A DNA stretch of 64,000 bases from Bacteroidetes bacterium SW_9_63_38 (GTDB lineage: Bacteria > Bacteroidota > Rhodothermia > Rhodothermales > Salinibacteraceae). Under the pieces are notes generated by a model. It worked only from the letters and a program-made list of their open reading frames with translations, was not told the origin of the DNA and searched no databases. A program made the position numbers and the translations under genes. Shown piece after piece: positions 53,588 through 61,738 of this stretch. The stretch's first letter is position 1, and each line of letters starts with the position of its first letter. The DNA lies in contig PXUA01000003.1 of NCBI GenBank assembly GCA_003022435.1, forward strand, positions 124,001 through 188,000, in the 5' to 3' direction.

Positions 53588-53968
53588 CTACGCCCGAACG
53601 CGATTCGTGTACTCGTCAGCGTCTTGCTCCTGCGGCCAGTCGCTGTACTCCGACTGCTCCGGTTCCGGCCACAGGGTCTGGGAGGAGTCAGCGTCTTTCT
53701 GAATGAACGACGTGGTGTCCTCGTCTATCACCTTCGTGGAGGCCTTGCCCTCGGAGGACGAAGATGCGTCCTTCTGTTTCCGGAATGAAAAGTCATTCAT
53801 CAGGGCGAGCGCCGGCACAACGATGAGGAAGGAGAGAATGGCCCACATCAGGCTGTTCGACCAGAGTGTAGCGTTGGCGCTGTCGAACATCGCTCCAGCG
53901 AAGCTCGCCAAGAGCCAGACGCCGATGGCGGACGCGAGATAGAGGATGACCTTCTGAACGTTCTGCAT
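53588..53968 (-). CDS. Small membrane protein with acidic tail
   Basis: A 126-residue protein with two transmembrane helices (VILYLASAIGVWLLASFAGA and WAILSFLIVVPALALM) and an acidic, Ser/Asp/Glu-rich cytoplasmic tail of about 65 residues (KDASSSSEGKASTKVIDEDT, DADSSQTLWPEPEQSEYSDW). I do not recognise a family. The start at 53968 places a helix right after the N-terminus; the frame is open to 54133 without sense. It lies alone between the broken MscS gene and rtcB. Confidence 0.65.
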   Translation of the reverse strand: MQNVQKVILYLASAIGVWLLASFAGAMFDSANATLWSNSLMWAILSFLIVVPALALMNDFSFRKQKDASSSSEGKASTKVIDEDTTSFIQKDADSSQTLWPEPEQSEYSDWPQEQDADEYTNRVRA

Positions 53969-54374
53969 AGGAGTAGGAGGGCGAGACGGGCAACACCCGT
54001 CTGGCCATTGATGAGCAGTGCAGCGCATGGGATAAAGGCATTGCTCTATAGTCCCCGCTCCGGTATTTGTTTCGAGAAACGGGGAGAAACGAAATATTTT
54101 GGTTGATTTAACCACGCACAATAACCGCTCCAAATGTGAGAGCCGTCGGGACCGGTTGAGCGCATGTCGGGGGGCTTCCGGGGACGCAGGAGATGCGTTT
54201 GCCTGTGATCGATCTCATCTACCCGGAATGAGCGGTGAGGGAGGAAGTGCCTACGGGCATTACACAACATGTCCTCTGCAAACCGGCGGTTCTGTGACGG
54301 GGAGCGCGGGCCGCGGAGCTACAGAATAAGCGCTGAGGTCGTCTTAGAGAGTTGGGAGAAAGTCCCGAGGGCGG
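53969..54374. other. 400-base gap without a gene
   Basis: No coding signal on either strand and none of the repeat families. The AT-rich stretch at about 54085-54135 may hold the promoter of the small membrane protein. Confidence 0.5.
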
Positions 54375-55775
54375 TTATCCCTTGATGACGCCGAGGGGGC
54401 GCAACTGGGCGACTTTTTGCGAAAGCCCGGCGCCTTCGACGGCGTCTACGACATTGGCCACGTCCTTGTAGGCCGCCGGAATCTCCTCACGGACCGTGCG
54501 GCTGCTTTCGCCGCGGACGACGATGCCCTCGTCGGCCAGCTCGGCGGTGATGTTTCGGTTGCCGGCGGTCTTGCGGGCCTCCCGTCGGCTCATCCGGCGC
54601 CCGGCCCCGTGGCACGTACTGCCAAACGTGTCGTCCATCGCCTTTTCGGTGCCCACGAGGACGTATGAGTAGCGGCCCATGTCGCCGGGGATGAGCACGG
54701 GCTGGCCCACGTTCTGGTAGCAGCCCGGCACGAGCGGGAGCGGGTGGCCGGCGGGCAGCGCACGCGTGGCGCCTTTTCTGTGCACGCACACCTCTTGCTC
54801 GCGACCGTCCACGCGGTGGGTTTCGAACTTGGCGATATTGTGGGCGACCTCGTAGACGGTGTGCAGGCCGTGCTCGCGCGGCGTCAGGTCGAGGGCGCTC
54901 TCGAAGGCGAGGCGCGTGTTGTGGGCCATGACCTGCCGGTTGGGAAAGGCGTAGTTGAGGGCGCACTTCATGCCGCGGAGGTATTTGCGGTCCTCCGGGG
55001 AGTCGACGGGCGTGCAGGCAAGCTGGCGGTCGGGGAGGTCAATGTTGTACTTGTTCATGGCCCGGTCTATGTCCGGCAGCGCGCCGTCGCAGACCTGGTA
55101 GCCGAAGCCGCGGCTGCCGGAGTGGATGATGGCGGTCACTGAGCCTTCCTGGAGGCCCAGGACGCGGGCGGGGTTGTCGTCGTAGACCTCCGAGACGTAG
55201 CCGATCTCCAGAAAGTGGTTGCCGGAGCCGAGGGTGCCGATCTGATCGAGGCCGCGCTCCTTCGCCCGGGCGGAAACGGCGTCGGGGTCGGCCCCGTCGA
55301 CCTGACCGTTTTCCTCAATTACGTCGAGGTCGGCGTCGGAGCCGCAGTCGGTGTCTACGGCCCACTCGGCCCCGTTCCGAAGCACCTGCGGCAGCGTGGA
55401 GGCGTCGACGCGCAGGGCGCCGGACGATCCTACGCCCGTCGGGACGCGGTGGAAGAGGGCGTCGACGAGGCGCTCCTGGCCTGCCTGGTCGAGGTCGTCT
55501 TTTGTGAGTTTTGAGGACATCAGCCGCGCGCCGCAATTCACGTCGTACCCCCCCCCCCCCCCCCCGTAGTCCCAGTGAATGTCGGGCATGGCTAGGGAGG
55601 CGCCGAGGATGCCGGGCATATGGGCCACGTTGGCGGCCTGCTGGGGGGCGTCATCCGCTAGAATGTCCTTCAGCATCTCCTCGGTGGCGTAGAGGCGGGC
55701 GGGGACGCGCATCCCGTCGCGCTTCAGAATCTGCCGGCGGCAGTCGTCGAGTTTTTCGAGGTCGTAGTCGGGCAT
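54375..55775 (-). CDS. rtcB: RtcB family RNA ligase with internal homopolymer-linked deletion
   Basis: A 466-residue GTP-dependent 3'-phosphate/5'-OH RNA ligase homologue, the enzyme that seals tRNA and repairs cleaved RNA. Metal and guanylate residues are present: Asp/Cys in YDVNCGARLM, His in LGSGNHFLEIG, IIHSGSRGFGYQ, YEVAHNIAKFETH and the guanylated-His motif CHGAGRRMSR. The conserved N-terminal block is altered: after MPDIHW, where relatives continue with G-Y-G and about 20 more residues before G-Y-D-I-N-C-G, this protein has only D-Y and six Gly encoded by 18 consecutive G. The enzyme may therefore be damaged, or the sequence may be a misassembly. ATG 55775 gives the family start. Confidence 0.85.
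   Translation of the reverse strand: MPDYDLEKLDDCRRQILKRDGMRVPARLYATEEMLKDILADDAPQQAANVAHMPGILGASLAMPDIHWDYGGGGGGYDVNCGARLMSSKLTKDDLDQAGQERLVDALFHRVPTGVGSSGALRVDASTLPQVLRNGAEWAVDTDCGSDADLDVIEENGQVDGADPDAVSARAKERGLDQIGTLGSGNHFLEIGYVSEVYDDNPARVLGLQEGSVTAIIHSGSRGFGYQVCDGALPDIDRAMNKYNIDLPDRQLACTPVDSPEDRKYLRGMKCALNYAFPNRQVMAHNTRLAFESALDLTPREHGLHTVYEVAHNIAKFETHRVDGREQEVCVHRKGATRALPAGHPLPLVPGCYQNVGQPVLIPGDMGRYSYVLVGTEKAMDDTFGSTCHGAGRRMSRREARKTAGNRNITAELADEGIVVRGESSRTVREEIPAAYKDVANVVDAVEGAGLSQKVAQLRPLGVIKG
55548..55565. repeat. 18-base C homopolymer inside rtcB
   Basis: Eighteen consecutive C on the plus strand (G on the coding strand), the longest homopolymer in the window by far. It encodes six Gly and sits exactly where about 18-20 conserved residues of RtcB are absent. 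Confidence 0.9.
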
Positions 55776-55854
55776 GGGAGGCGACTGCTTTGGCAAGAAC
55801 GGGACGGTAGAGTACCGGTCGGCCCAGGTGCTGTTTTCTGAAAAGAGCGTCTAA

Positions 55855-55915
55855 GTGGGGACGCGGGGACTGGGGAGACGCGGGGATTGGGAATCGGGAG
55901 CGTGGGAGCGGAGAG
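55855..55915. repeat. GGGAG-type tract after the phosphatase stop
   Basis: Units such as GGGGACGCGGGGACTGGGG and GGAGCGTGGGAGCGGAGAG run from just after the stop of the minus-strand phosphatase gene towards rtcB. Confidence 0.65.
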
Positions 55916-55918
55916 CGG

Positions 55919-56320
55919 CTATTCGGACAGGAGGCGGGTGAGGGCGGTGTCGATCTGTTCGAGACAGAGGCGGTAGTCGGCCATCGAGCCGCCGTACGGG
56001 TCGGGGATGGTCCAGGTGACCAGTCGGTCGTCGAGATTGTCGTGGGCGGCCCGGAGTTTCTGGGCGACAGAGGGAGTCATCGCGACGATCCGGTCGAACG
56101 CTGAGAGATCAACGGCGTCCACCGGGCGCGGCGTGTGGGCGTCGAGCGAGAGGCCACGGGCGGCCTGTAGGGCTTGGGCCGCAAAGGGGGCGGCGCCGTC
56201 GCTGCGCTGAGCGGCCACCCCGGCACTCGCGGCGGTCACTCCCTTTGATTCGGCAAGGGCTTCGGCCATGGGGCTGCGGCAGGTGTTGCCGGTGCAGACA
56301 AAGAGCAGGCGCTGGGGCAC
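55919..56320 (-). CDS. Low-molecular-weight protein-tyrosine phosphatase / arsenate reductase-like
   Basis: A 133-residue LMW-PTP fold protein. The P-loop is LLFVCTGNTCRSPMAEAL (C-x5-R-S) and the general acid Asp is in TIPDPYGGSMADY (D-P-Y/F). These make a tyrosine or arginine phosphatase more likely than an arsenate reductase. A GTG at 56320 gives the expected short N-terminus (PQRLLFVCTG); an ATG-led extension from 56425 is possible but looks like non-coding sequence. Stands alone, with no kinase or capsule genes near by. Confidence 0.85.
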   Translation of the reverse strand: MPQRLLFVCTGNTCRSPMAEALAESKGVTAASAGVAAQRSDGAAPFAAQALQAARGLSLDAHTPRPVDAVDLSAFDRIVAMTPSVAQKLRAAHDNLDDRLVTWTIPDPYGGSMADYRLCLEQIDTALTRLLSE

Positions 56321-56892
56321 GGGAGAGGCTGGGAGTGTCGTGCGAACGAGAGCAACGAGATGCTGAGGAGCGCGAGTATGATCGGTTGGCGCATGGGGAA
56401 TCCTCCAAACCGCTACACGGCGCATGAACCATGCATCGTACCCTCATACAGTTGGAGATGCGATCCGAGTCGGGAGGCCGCACGAGACAACTGCGGATCG
56501 GCAGGGGCTCTGTTGGTTTTTACTAATCCGTGCACGAGTGGGTAAACAATTTTCTCCGTCTGAGGAAGGCGGTCAGCCGGACTCATCCGGCAAGATCCCA
56601 GGGATCTGAGATCGGTGGACCCCCATTCACGTATCCGTAGGAGCGTTTTCCCTTCTGAAGAGTACAGTGTCCCCGCTTCTATGTCTCCAGGCGTCCGTTC
56701 ATTCCGGACAGACTGGTGGAGGAACGTCGAAAGTGCCTCCGATGTCCTCGGAATTCTGCCGACCTGCAATGGGCCTGCCGGACGCAGCCTGTGTATTTCG
56801 TTTGTCGATTTTCCTTCCTATGTTTGGTCGTCGAACATCGTGGTTTCCACTCTTCCGCCGACTCTCTGCATCAGACCTCATTTGCTTGCGAC
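56321..56892. other. 570-base gap with palindromic motif
   Basis: No gene is evident. At 56590-56612 it contains GATCCCAGGGATCTGAGATC, related to palindromic motifs in both MITE-B and the 30.5-kb gap, followed by CCCATTCACGTATC (near 56622), a 14-base sequence also present in inverse orientation at the left end of MITE-B copy 2 (39852-39865). This may be a residual fragment of the same kind of element. The promoter of the next gene must be in the last 200 bases. Confidence 0.5.
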
Positions 56893-57630
56893 ATGGCCCT
56901 TCTTTCTCGGTTCGGCATTGGCTCGGCCACCATCGACCTCATTCCGGAGCAGACGACTGTTCAGCCCGGCGGGGAGGTAGCGGCCCACCTCGAAATTGAA
57001 GGGGGCACGAGTGCTCAGACCGCCGACGACATTGAGATTGCTCTCGTGACCCGGTATCAGGTGGAGCACGACGGGGACCGTACGGCGACGCACTCCGTGC
57101 TGTGGGAGACGGAGTTCAAGGAGGGGTTGACGGTCGAGGCGGAGGTGGATCGCACAATCGACGTGCCGCCCATTCAGGTGCCGGCCACGACGCCCGTCAC
57201 GCTGGGGGAGTCCGAGGTGTGGATTCAGACAGGTCTCGACATCGAATGGGCCGTGGATCCGTCCGACGAGGATCAGCTCGACGTGCAGCCGGGGCCGCGG
57301 CTGCAGGCGGTGCTGGACGCGATGGAACAGCTCGGCTTCGGGCTTCGCACCGTGACGAACGAAGAGACCGACAACCGGCTCGCCTCACTTCCGTTCATGC
57401 AGCGGTTTGCCTTCCGGGGCGGCGCGGGCGACTTTGCGGGCAAGCTGGACGACTTGTTCCTGGCGCCGTTGCCGACGGAGGACGAGGACACGCTCACGGT
57501 GCTGATGTGGGTCGACCGGATCGGGGAGCGGGACATCGGCGATGTTCGGCGCGCCCGGCTGTCGGTCGACACAAAGGACGCGGATGCGATTGCAGAGCAG
57601 TTCCGGGGCAAGATTGAGAGCCGCCTCTAG
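56893..57630 (+). CDS. Sporulation protein Spo0M homologue
   Basis: A 245-residue arrestin-like protein of the Spo0M family: FGIGSATIDLIPEQTTVQPG with GGEVAAHLEIEGGTSAQTAD at the start, IEIALVTRYQ, then a second beta-sandwich with TIDVPPIQVPATTPVTLGES, VWIQTGLDIEWAVDPSDEDQ and PGPRLQAVLDAMEQLGF. In Bacillus Spo0M affects early sporulation and cell shape; homologues are frequent in non-sporulating halophiles, where the role is unknown. The ATG at 56893 gives the family start (ALLSRFGIGSATIDL). Confidence 0.88.
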   Translation: MALLSRFGIGSATIDLIPEQTTVQPGGEVAAHLEIEGGTSAQTADDIEIALVTRYQVEHDGDRTATHSVLWETEFKEGLTVEAEVDRTIDVPPIQVPATTPVTLGESEVWIQTGLDIEWAVDPSDEDQLDVQPGPRLQAVLDAMEQLGFGLRTVTNEETDNRLASLPFMQRFAFRGGAGDFAGKLDDLFLAPLPTEDEDTLTVLMWVDRIGERDIGDVRRARLSVDTKDADAIAEQFRGKIESRL

Positions 57631-57745
57631 GTGCAGGGACGACGCATGTGGGTATGGGAGTGGCACGCAACTGCTCAGCCCGACCGTGCACATTCGCAAT
57701 TCCGAACGCCGCAGGCGGATTCGATACGTGGGGGTGTAGGTATGA

Positions 57746-57970
57746 GAACCTGTTTTGCGAGCGGGTGCGTCGCCGAGACACAGTGGGCGAAGGGCCATGG
57801 AGTGCCCAAATGAGCCTTATACACCGAAAGCTTTCGGTACAGGCGAGTGCAGAAGCTCTATGGCGCGAGATCCACGAAGTCGCAGCGCCCTGAGCGAGGA
57901 GATCCCAGATCTCCAGCGAAGAAGTCCTCCTGGAGTGGCAGCACACACACCGTCATACGCCAACGGGGCT
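57746..57970 (+). mobile_element. MITE-B copy 3 (about 225 bp, degenerate)
   Basis: Begins with the same GAACCTGTTTTGCGAGCGGG sequence as copy 1, continues with GTGCGTCGCCGAG and CACAGTGGGCGAAG, and contains the shared block GGAGATCCCAGATCTCCAGC with GAAGAAGT, then CTCCTGGAGTGGCAGCA. The middle (57800-57896) is longer than in copy 1 and largely unrelated. The right end (GCCAACGGGGCTTG) has decayed from the expected complement. It fills the gap between the Spo0M gene and the convergent Lrp gene. Confidence 0.75.
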
Positions 57971-57983
57971 TGCGGCGCTGGTG

Positions 57984-58481
57984 TTAGTCTGTCGTGTCCT
58001 CGTTGTACTGGTATAGCGTCATAGGTTCGGCGGGGACCGTCCGCGTTTCCTTGAAGCTACTCAGCACAATGCTGGTTGTGGTGTGCGTGACGCCAGGGAT
58101 GGACTGGATGTCGGACAGGAAGCGCTCCAGGGTGGTCGTGTTCGTGGTGCGCACCTTGAGCAGGTGCGAGCCTTCGCCGGTGATGGAGTGCACCTCCAGC
58201 ACCGGCGCCATGTCGCGTACGCGGTCCACGAAGGCGGAGTAGCGTTCGGAGCCCTCGACGGAGACGCGAATGAAGGCCGTGATGTCGAGGTGCAGCCGCT
58301 TGGCGTCCACGACGGCCCGGTAGCCCTGAATCACGCCGCGTTCCCCCAGCTTGCGCATCCGGTCGCTGACGGCCGAAATCGACAGGTCGACCACCTCGGC
58401 GATATCGCTGCGCTGCATACGACCATTCTCCTGCAGCAGTTCAAGAATTGTGACGTCGATTTTGTCAATGCTGTCTTTCAC
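57984..58481 (-). CDS. Lrp/AsnC family transcriptional regulator
   Basis: A 165-residue regulator with an N-terminal helix-turn-helix (DKIDVTILELLQENGRMQRS, AEVVDLSISAVSDRMRKL) and a C-terminal RAM/AsnC ligand domain (AFIRVSVEGSERYSAFVDRV, VLEVHSITGEGSHLLKVRT, RFLSDIQSIPGVTHTTTSIV). Such proteins sense amino acids and control amino-acid metabolism. The start codon is GTG (58481) and is followed by KDSIDKIDVTIL. No obvious target gene lies next to it, so the effector and regulon are unknown. The upstream region (to about 58560) is AT-rich and suitable for an autoregulated promoter. Confidence 0.92.
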   Translation of the reverse strand: MKDSIDKIDVTILELLQENGRMQRSDIAEVVDLSISAVSDRMRKLGERGVIQGYRAVVDAKRLHLDITAFIRVSVEGSERYSAFVDRVRDMAPVLEVHSITGEGSHLLKVRTTNTTTLERFLSDIQSIPGVTHTTTSIVLSSFKETRTVPAEPMTLYQYNEDTTD

Positions 58482-58854
58482 GGGCCTGGACGTTGATTGG
58501 ACTCAATTGCGGAGAGAGCACAAAAATTCCTTTGGTTTTCGATCCTATAAATAAAGTTATTTCGGGGGAAGTGAAAGCGCGAGGCGACGTGGCGTCGAAA
58601 AGTTGCGGCCCGAAAAGCCACGGTTTAAGACAAGGAGAAGAAAAAATCGGTTCTCGACCGTTAAGTCCACGGCGTTGTTGCTGGGCGCGAACGGGAAGGG
58701 CAGCGCTTTCGATCTGAGGAACTGTCTGTGATTGCTCCAGGCGAAGGGGGGCACAGCCTGCAGGGCCGCATCATCGTAGGGCGCGTCGTGGAGGACGGAG
58801 CAACAGGGCCCAGAATTGCGAACGCCCCTGCCGGGAAGCAGGGGCGTGGAAAAG
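58482..58854. other. Gap between the Lrp gene and tRNA-Val, with a hairpin
   Basis: No gene seen. At 58822-58847 there is a perfect 10-base stem (ACGCCCCTGC and its complement, six-base loop), eight bases beyond the tRNA 3' end in the tRNA's direction. It has no T run, so it may be a factor-dependent terminator or a processing signal. Confidence 0.55.
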
Positions 58855-58928
58855 TGGGCCCTCCTGGATTTGAACCAGGGACCTCTCGCGTGTGAGGCGA
58901 GCGCTCTAAACCGCTGAGCTAAGGGTCC
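58855..58928 (-). tRNA. tRNA-Val (anticodon CAC)
   Basis: A 74-base cloverleaf on the minus strand. The arms are: acceptor GGACCCT/AGGGCCC, D arm GCTC/GAGC, anticodon stem CTCGC/GCGAG with loop CTCACAC (anticodon CAC, reading GUG), T arm CCTGG/CCAGG with TTCAAAT loop, and discriminator A. The third acceptor pair is A-C rather than a Watson-Crick pair. No CCA is encoded (the following bases are CTTTT), so the tail must be added enzymatically. Confidence 0.93.
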
Positions 58929-59017
58929 AGGATGCTGATCTATATCGTCTGCCTCAACGACCCGTCCGACGGCGAGTGCCGGGCGCTCCGTCAAAACTGC
59001 ACGAACACTGACGAGGG

Positions 59018-59596
59018 TCAGGGCTGCCCGACTGTTGTAAGGGACGACGGAGGCTGGATCGAGTCCGTTGGGGAAGGCGAGAGTTGCGGGAGGGGAACGG
59101 TAGAGATGGACGCGGGGTCGTGGGTCGTTTCGAGGGGGGGAGGGGCCGGAGCGCGGGCCGAGGACGAAGGAGACGAAGCGGAAGTCGAAAGCGGCGAGGG
59201 CGGGGGACCGACGGTTGCCCCGACGAGGAAGCCGACCACCAGGGCCACGGCAACAGAGGACACGAGGCCGAGGGCGGCCGCGGGCCGGTCCGAAAGAAGC
59301 GTGGAGATCGGCGCGGATGAGGCGTCCTCGCCCTCTTCTGTACAGCGGTCGTCCGTCCCTTCGGGCAGTGAGGGCCGCGGCAGGCTGCATTCGCACAGAA
59401 GCCGGCGGGTCTCCTTGAGCCGTTCGACGTGGGCCTCAAGCTCCGGATTGGCCTCCACGTACTGCTCGAAGATCGCCTCCAGGGAGGGATCCATGGTGCC
59501 GTCCACGTACTCGCACAGCCACTCGTCCAGCCACTCGTACGGAGCGTCGTCGCTTCCGTCCGGCATATCCCCCGAAAAGGGCGTTTCGCTGTTCAT
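59018..59596 (-). CDS. Anti-sigma factor-like single-pass membrane protein
   Basis: A 192-residue protein. The N-terminal cytoplasmic part (WLDEWLCEYVDGTMDPSLEA, FEQYVEANPELEAHVERL) has the layout of the anti-sigma zinc-finger domain: an E-Y-V-D-G helix, then a conserved L-x-E-H helix and a Cys pair in LLCECSLP. A single transmembrane helix (AALGLVSSVAVALVVGFLVG) follows, and the outer part is a low-complexity Pro/Ser/Thr tail with no domain. No sigma factor gene is beside it, so the partner is unknown. The reading frame and codon usage support a real gene; the exact role is inferred. Confidence 0.7.
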   Translation of the reverse strand: MNSETPFSGDMPDGSDDAPYEWLDEWLCEYVDGTMDPSLEAIFEQYVEANPELEAHVERLKETRRLLCECSLPRPSLPEGTDDRCTEEGEDASSAPISTLLSDRPAAALGLVSSVAVALVVGFLVGATVGPPPSPLSTSASSPSSSARAPAPPPLETTHDPASISTVPLPQLSPSPTDSIQPPSSLTTVGQP

Positions 59597-59717
59597 GGCA
59601 TGCGGGTTCGCCAGGTGACCGCCGCGGTGACGGGGCGTTTGTTCAGACGCAGGGCCCAGTGGAGTGCCCGAGACAAATCGTGAGAGAAAGTATGACCCCC
59701 GGGGAACGTTTGTTTCC

Positions 59718-60764
59718 CTATTCAGCGAGTACGGGGCGGACCGCCGGGGGAAGAAGCCGACGTAGTAGGAGAGTGACGATGAGAGACGCCTCTCGGGAAG
59801 CGCCCCCCTTCAACTCGTAGTCCGCCGCGAGGAGCGCGGCGTACGCGTCGGCAATCGAGGCGCGGTCATAGCGCCGGGCCGCCTGTTTGTACTCCTCCAC
59901 GAAGTACGGACTCACGCCGATCTCACCGGCGAGGTCGTATTTGTTTTTGCGGAGGGCGCCCGGCTTCTGCAGCTTCCAGAGTTTGTCGAAGTAGCCGTTG
60001 AGGACGGCGACGATCATGATGGCGTCCCCGCGGGGGTTGGACGCCTGTTGCAGGATGCGGTCGGCGATGCGCTCGGCGTCGGCGTGGCGCCCTTCGCCGA
60101 GGGCCGCCTGCAGCTCAAAGACGTTGAACTCGCGCGTCTGCCCGCTGGCGGCCAGCACGTCGTCGGTCGTGAGGCGGGTCCGGTCGCCGGAGAACGTCAT
60201 CAGCTTCTCGATCTCGCTAGCGGCCCGCTGCAGGTCGGTGCCCACGTAGTCGGCCAGCATCTGGGTGGCGCGCGGCTCGATCTCGTAGCCCTGGCCGCTC
60301 ACGTATTTTTCGATCCACCCCGGCATCTCGTTGTCGTAGGGCGACTCGAATTCCGACCACGTGGCGTGCTCCTTCAGGGCCCGGTAGGGGTGGGCACTCA
60401 GATTGGGCTTCGACGCGCAGGCGAGCAGCACAATGGACTGGGGATTTGGCTGCTCGACGTAGTCCTTGAACTGGCGGTTGTTCTCCAGCTTCTCGAACTC
60501 GCGCACCACAACCACGCGCTTGGGAGCGCCGGCCGGAAAGCCCTGGCACAGGCCGACGACCTGCGAGGCCTCCGTTTCGGACCCGTACAGCACGTCGAGG
60601 TTGAAGTCGTGCTGCTCCGGCGCCAGAGCGTTCTCAATGAGAAGCTCCTGGAGTTCATCGATCAGGAACGTCTCCTCCCCGAAGAAAAAGTAGAGCGGAT
60701 CGAAGTTCTGGTGCCGGAAGGCGGTGGCGAGGTCGTCGTACGACGGGCCCGTGTCTTTAGCCAT
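59718..60764 (-). CDS. holA: DNA polymerase III subunit delta
   Basis: A 348-residue clamp-loader subunit that opens the sliding clamp. Family landmarks in order: PLYFFFGEETFLIDELQELL at the N-terminus, HDFNLDVLYGSETEASQVVG, RVVVVREFEKLENNRQFKDY, then the lid and collar region with ARQTMLADYVGTDLQRAASEIEK-type sequence (IEKLMTFSGDRTRLTTDDV) and the C-terminal FNVFELQAALGEGRHADAER. The ATP-binding residues of gamma are not expected in delta and are absent. A TTCGAA-type tract ends just before its start codon. Confidence 0.93.
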   Translation of the reverse strand: MAKDTGPSYDDLATAFRHQNFDPLYFFFGEETFLIDELQELLIENALAPEQHDFNLDVLYGSETEASQVVGLCQGFPAGAPKRVVVVREFEKLENNRQFKDYVEQPNPQSIVLLACASKPNLSAHPYRALKEHATWSEFESPYDNEMPGWIEKYVSGQGYEIEPRATQMLADYVGTDLQRAASEIEKLMTFSGDRTRLTTDDVLAASGQTREFNVFELQAALGEGRHADAERIADRILQQASNPRGDAIMIVAVLNGYFDKLWKLQKPGALRKNKYDLAGEIGVSPYFVEEYKQAARRYDRASIADAYAALLAADYELKGGASREASLIVTLLLRRLLPPAVRPVLAE

Positions 60765-60774
60765 TGGCGAGTTC

Positions 60775-61035
60775 CGATTGTCGAATTACGAATACATCTT
60801 CGAGTTGCGAGTGTCGAATTGCGAATGAGGAGGGGGGGTAGGGACGGGCGATTACACGTTGGCAGGCCTTCAAGGAGGTCGGAGGCACTTTTGCTGTTCA
60901 TCGACCCCTGTGCCGGAATGAACGGACGCCTGGAGGCCTGGAGGCAAAGACGCTCTGCGCTACCGCTGGGGGAATCATGGAGCAGGAGGCAATCGCCCTG
61001 GGCGACAGGATTCGACATTCGCAAATCGAAAATCG
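60775..61035. repeat. TTCGAA-type and GGATGC-type tracts between two genes
   Basis: At 60775-60828 and 61008-61035 there are degenerate units such as GTCGAATTACGAATAC, GAGTTGCGAGTGTCGAATTG and CGACATTCGCAAATCGAAAA; the second lies just after the stop of the minus-strand DinB-like gene. Between them, 60880-61002 resembles 63616-63719 near the window end (shared TGTTCATCGA-like, TACCGCT and GAGGCAATCGCC blocks) and also contains the GGACGCCTGGAGGC type of unit. Confidence 0.65.
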
Positions 61036-61041
61036 CCATTG

Positions 61042-61593
61042 TCAGCTTGGCAGAGGCTTGTCGTCCTCAGAGAGGTGGGCGCCGTGGAGGCGATAGCCGA
61101 GGTCGCGGAGCCGTCCGGCGTCGGTCTGGGTGATGCGGTGGACAAGGTCGAACAGCGTCGTGGGATCCTCATCCAGAGTAGCGGTCCGGTGCCAGGCATC
61201 CAGGGGCAATTCGCGGAGGCGGTCCAGGAGGGCGTGCCGCGCATCCTGCACCTGGTCGAGGATGTCGTCCATGGGGCGGTCGTTCCACCCGTTTTCGCGG
61301 ACGTGCTCGTCGATGTCGACCGTAGTGAATACTGGATCATCCGCGTCGATGATTTGCGCCACACGGTCGATACGTATCTCGGCGTCGAGCGTGGCGATTG
61401 CGCCATAAAGCTCCTTCATCGTGAGCTCGTCGGGCGCTGGACGGCCGTTTTTGATCTGGTCGGGGAGCCCCTCGACGACCGACCGCAGTGCCTCCACTTC
61501 CTCCACGAGGTACGACAGCTGGTCGAGCAGCGCGTTGCGTAGGGCTGAGGGATCCTCGGCCTGCGCCTCCTCAATGTCTGTTGTGTCGTCCAT
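61042..61593 (-). CDS. DinB-like superfamily protein
   Basis: A 183-residue helical protein that resembles DinB_2: ALRNALLDQLSYLVEEVEAL, LTMKELYGAIATLDAEIRI, WNDRPMDDILDQVQDARHAL and a C-terminal FDLVHRITQTDAGRLRDLGY. The metal-binding His pattern is incomplete compared with the better-conserved relative at 34262, so this may be a non-metal member. No reaction can be assigned. ATG 61593 begins MDDTTDIEEAQ. It lies between nuoI and holA on the same strand, with tract repeats on both sides. Confidence 0.7.
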   Translation of the reverse strand: MDDTTDIEEAQAEDPSALRNALLDQLSYLVEEVEALRSVVEGLPDQIKNGRPAPDELTMKELYGAIATLDAEIRIDRVAQIIDADDPVFTTVDIDEHVRENGWNDRPMDDILDQVQDARHALLDRLRELPLDAWHRTATLDEDPTTLFDLVHRITQTDAGRLRDLGYRLHGAHLSEDDKPLPS

Positions 61594-61599
61594 GCAGTT

Positions 61600-61738
61600 G
61601 CGGTTGTGCGTTGGGCGTTTGTGCGTTAAACGTTTGCGCGTTCCCACGTTGCACAGCTTGGGAGGAGCCGAGGAAAGACGTCTGTTTGCATTGTACACAG
61701 CCGAGACGCCCATACGCCCACACTCCCATACCCCGGAG
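61600..61738. repeat. GCGTT-type and GGGAG-type tracts between nuoI and the DinB-like gene
   Basis: 61600-61645 carries GTTGTGCGTTGGGCGTTTG and more; 61705-61735 carries CGCCCATACGCCCACACTCC, whose minus-strand reading follows the nuoI stop after about four bases. Confidence 0.7.
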
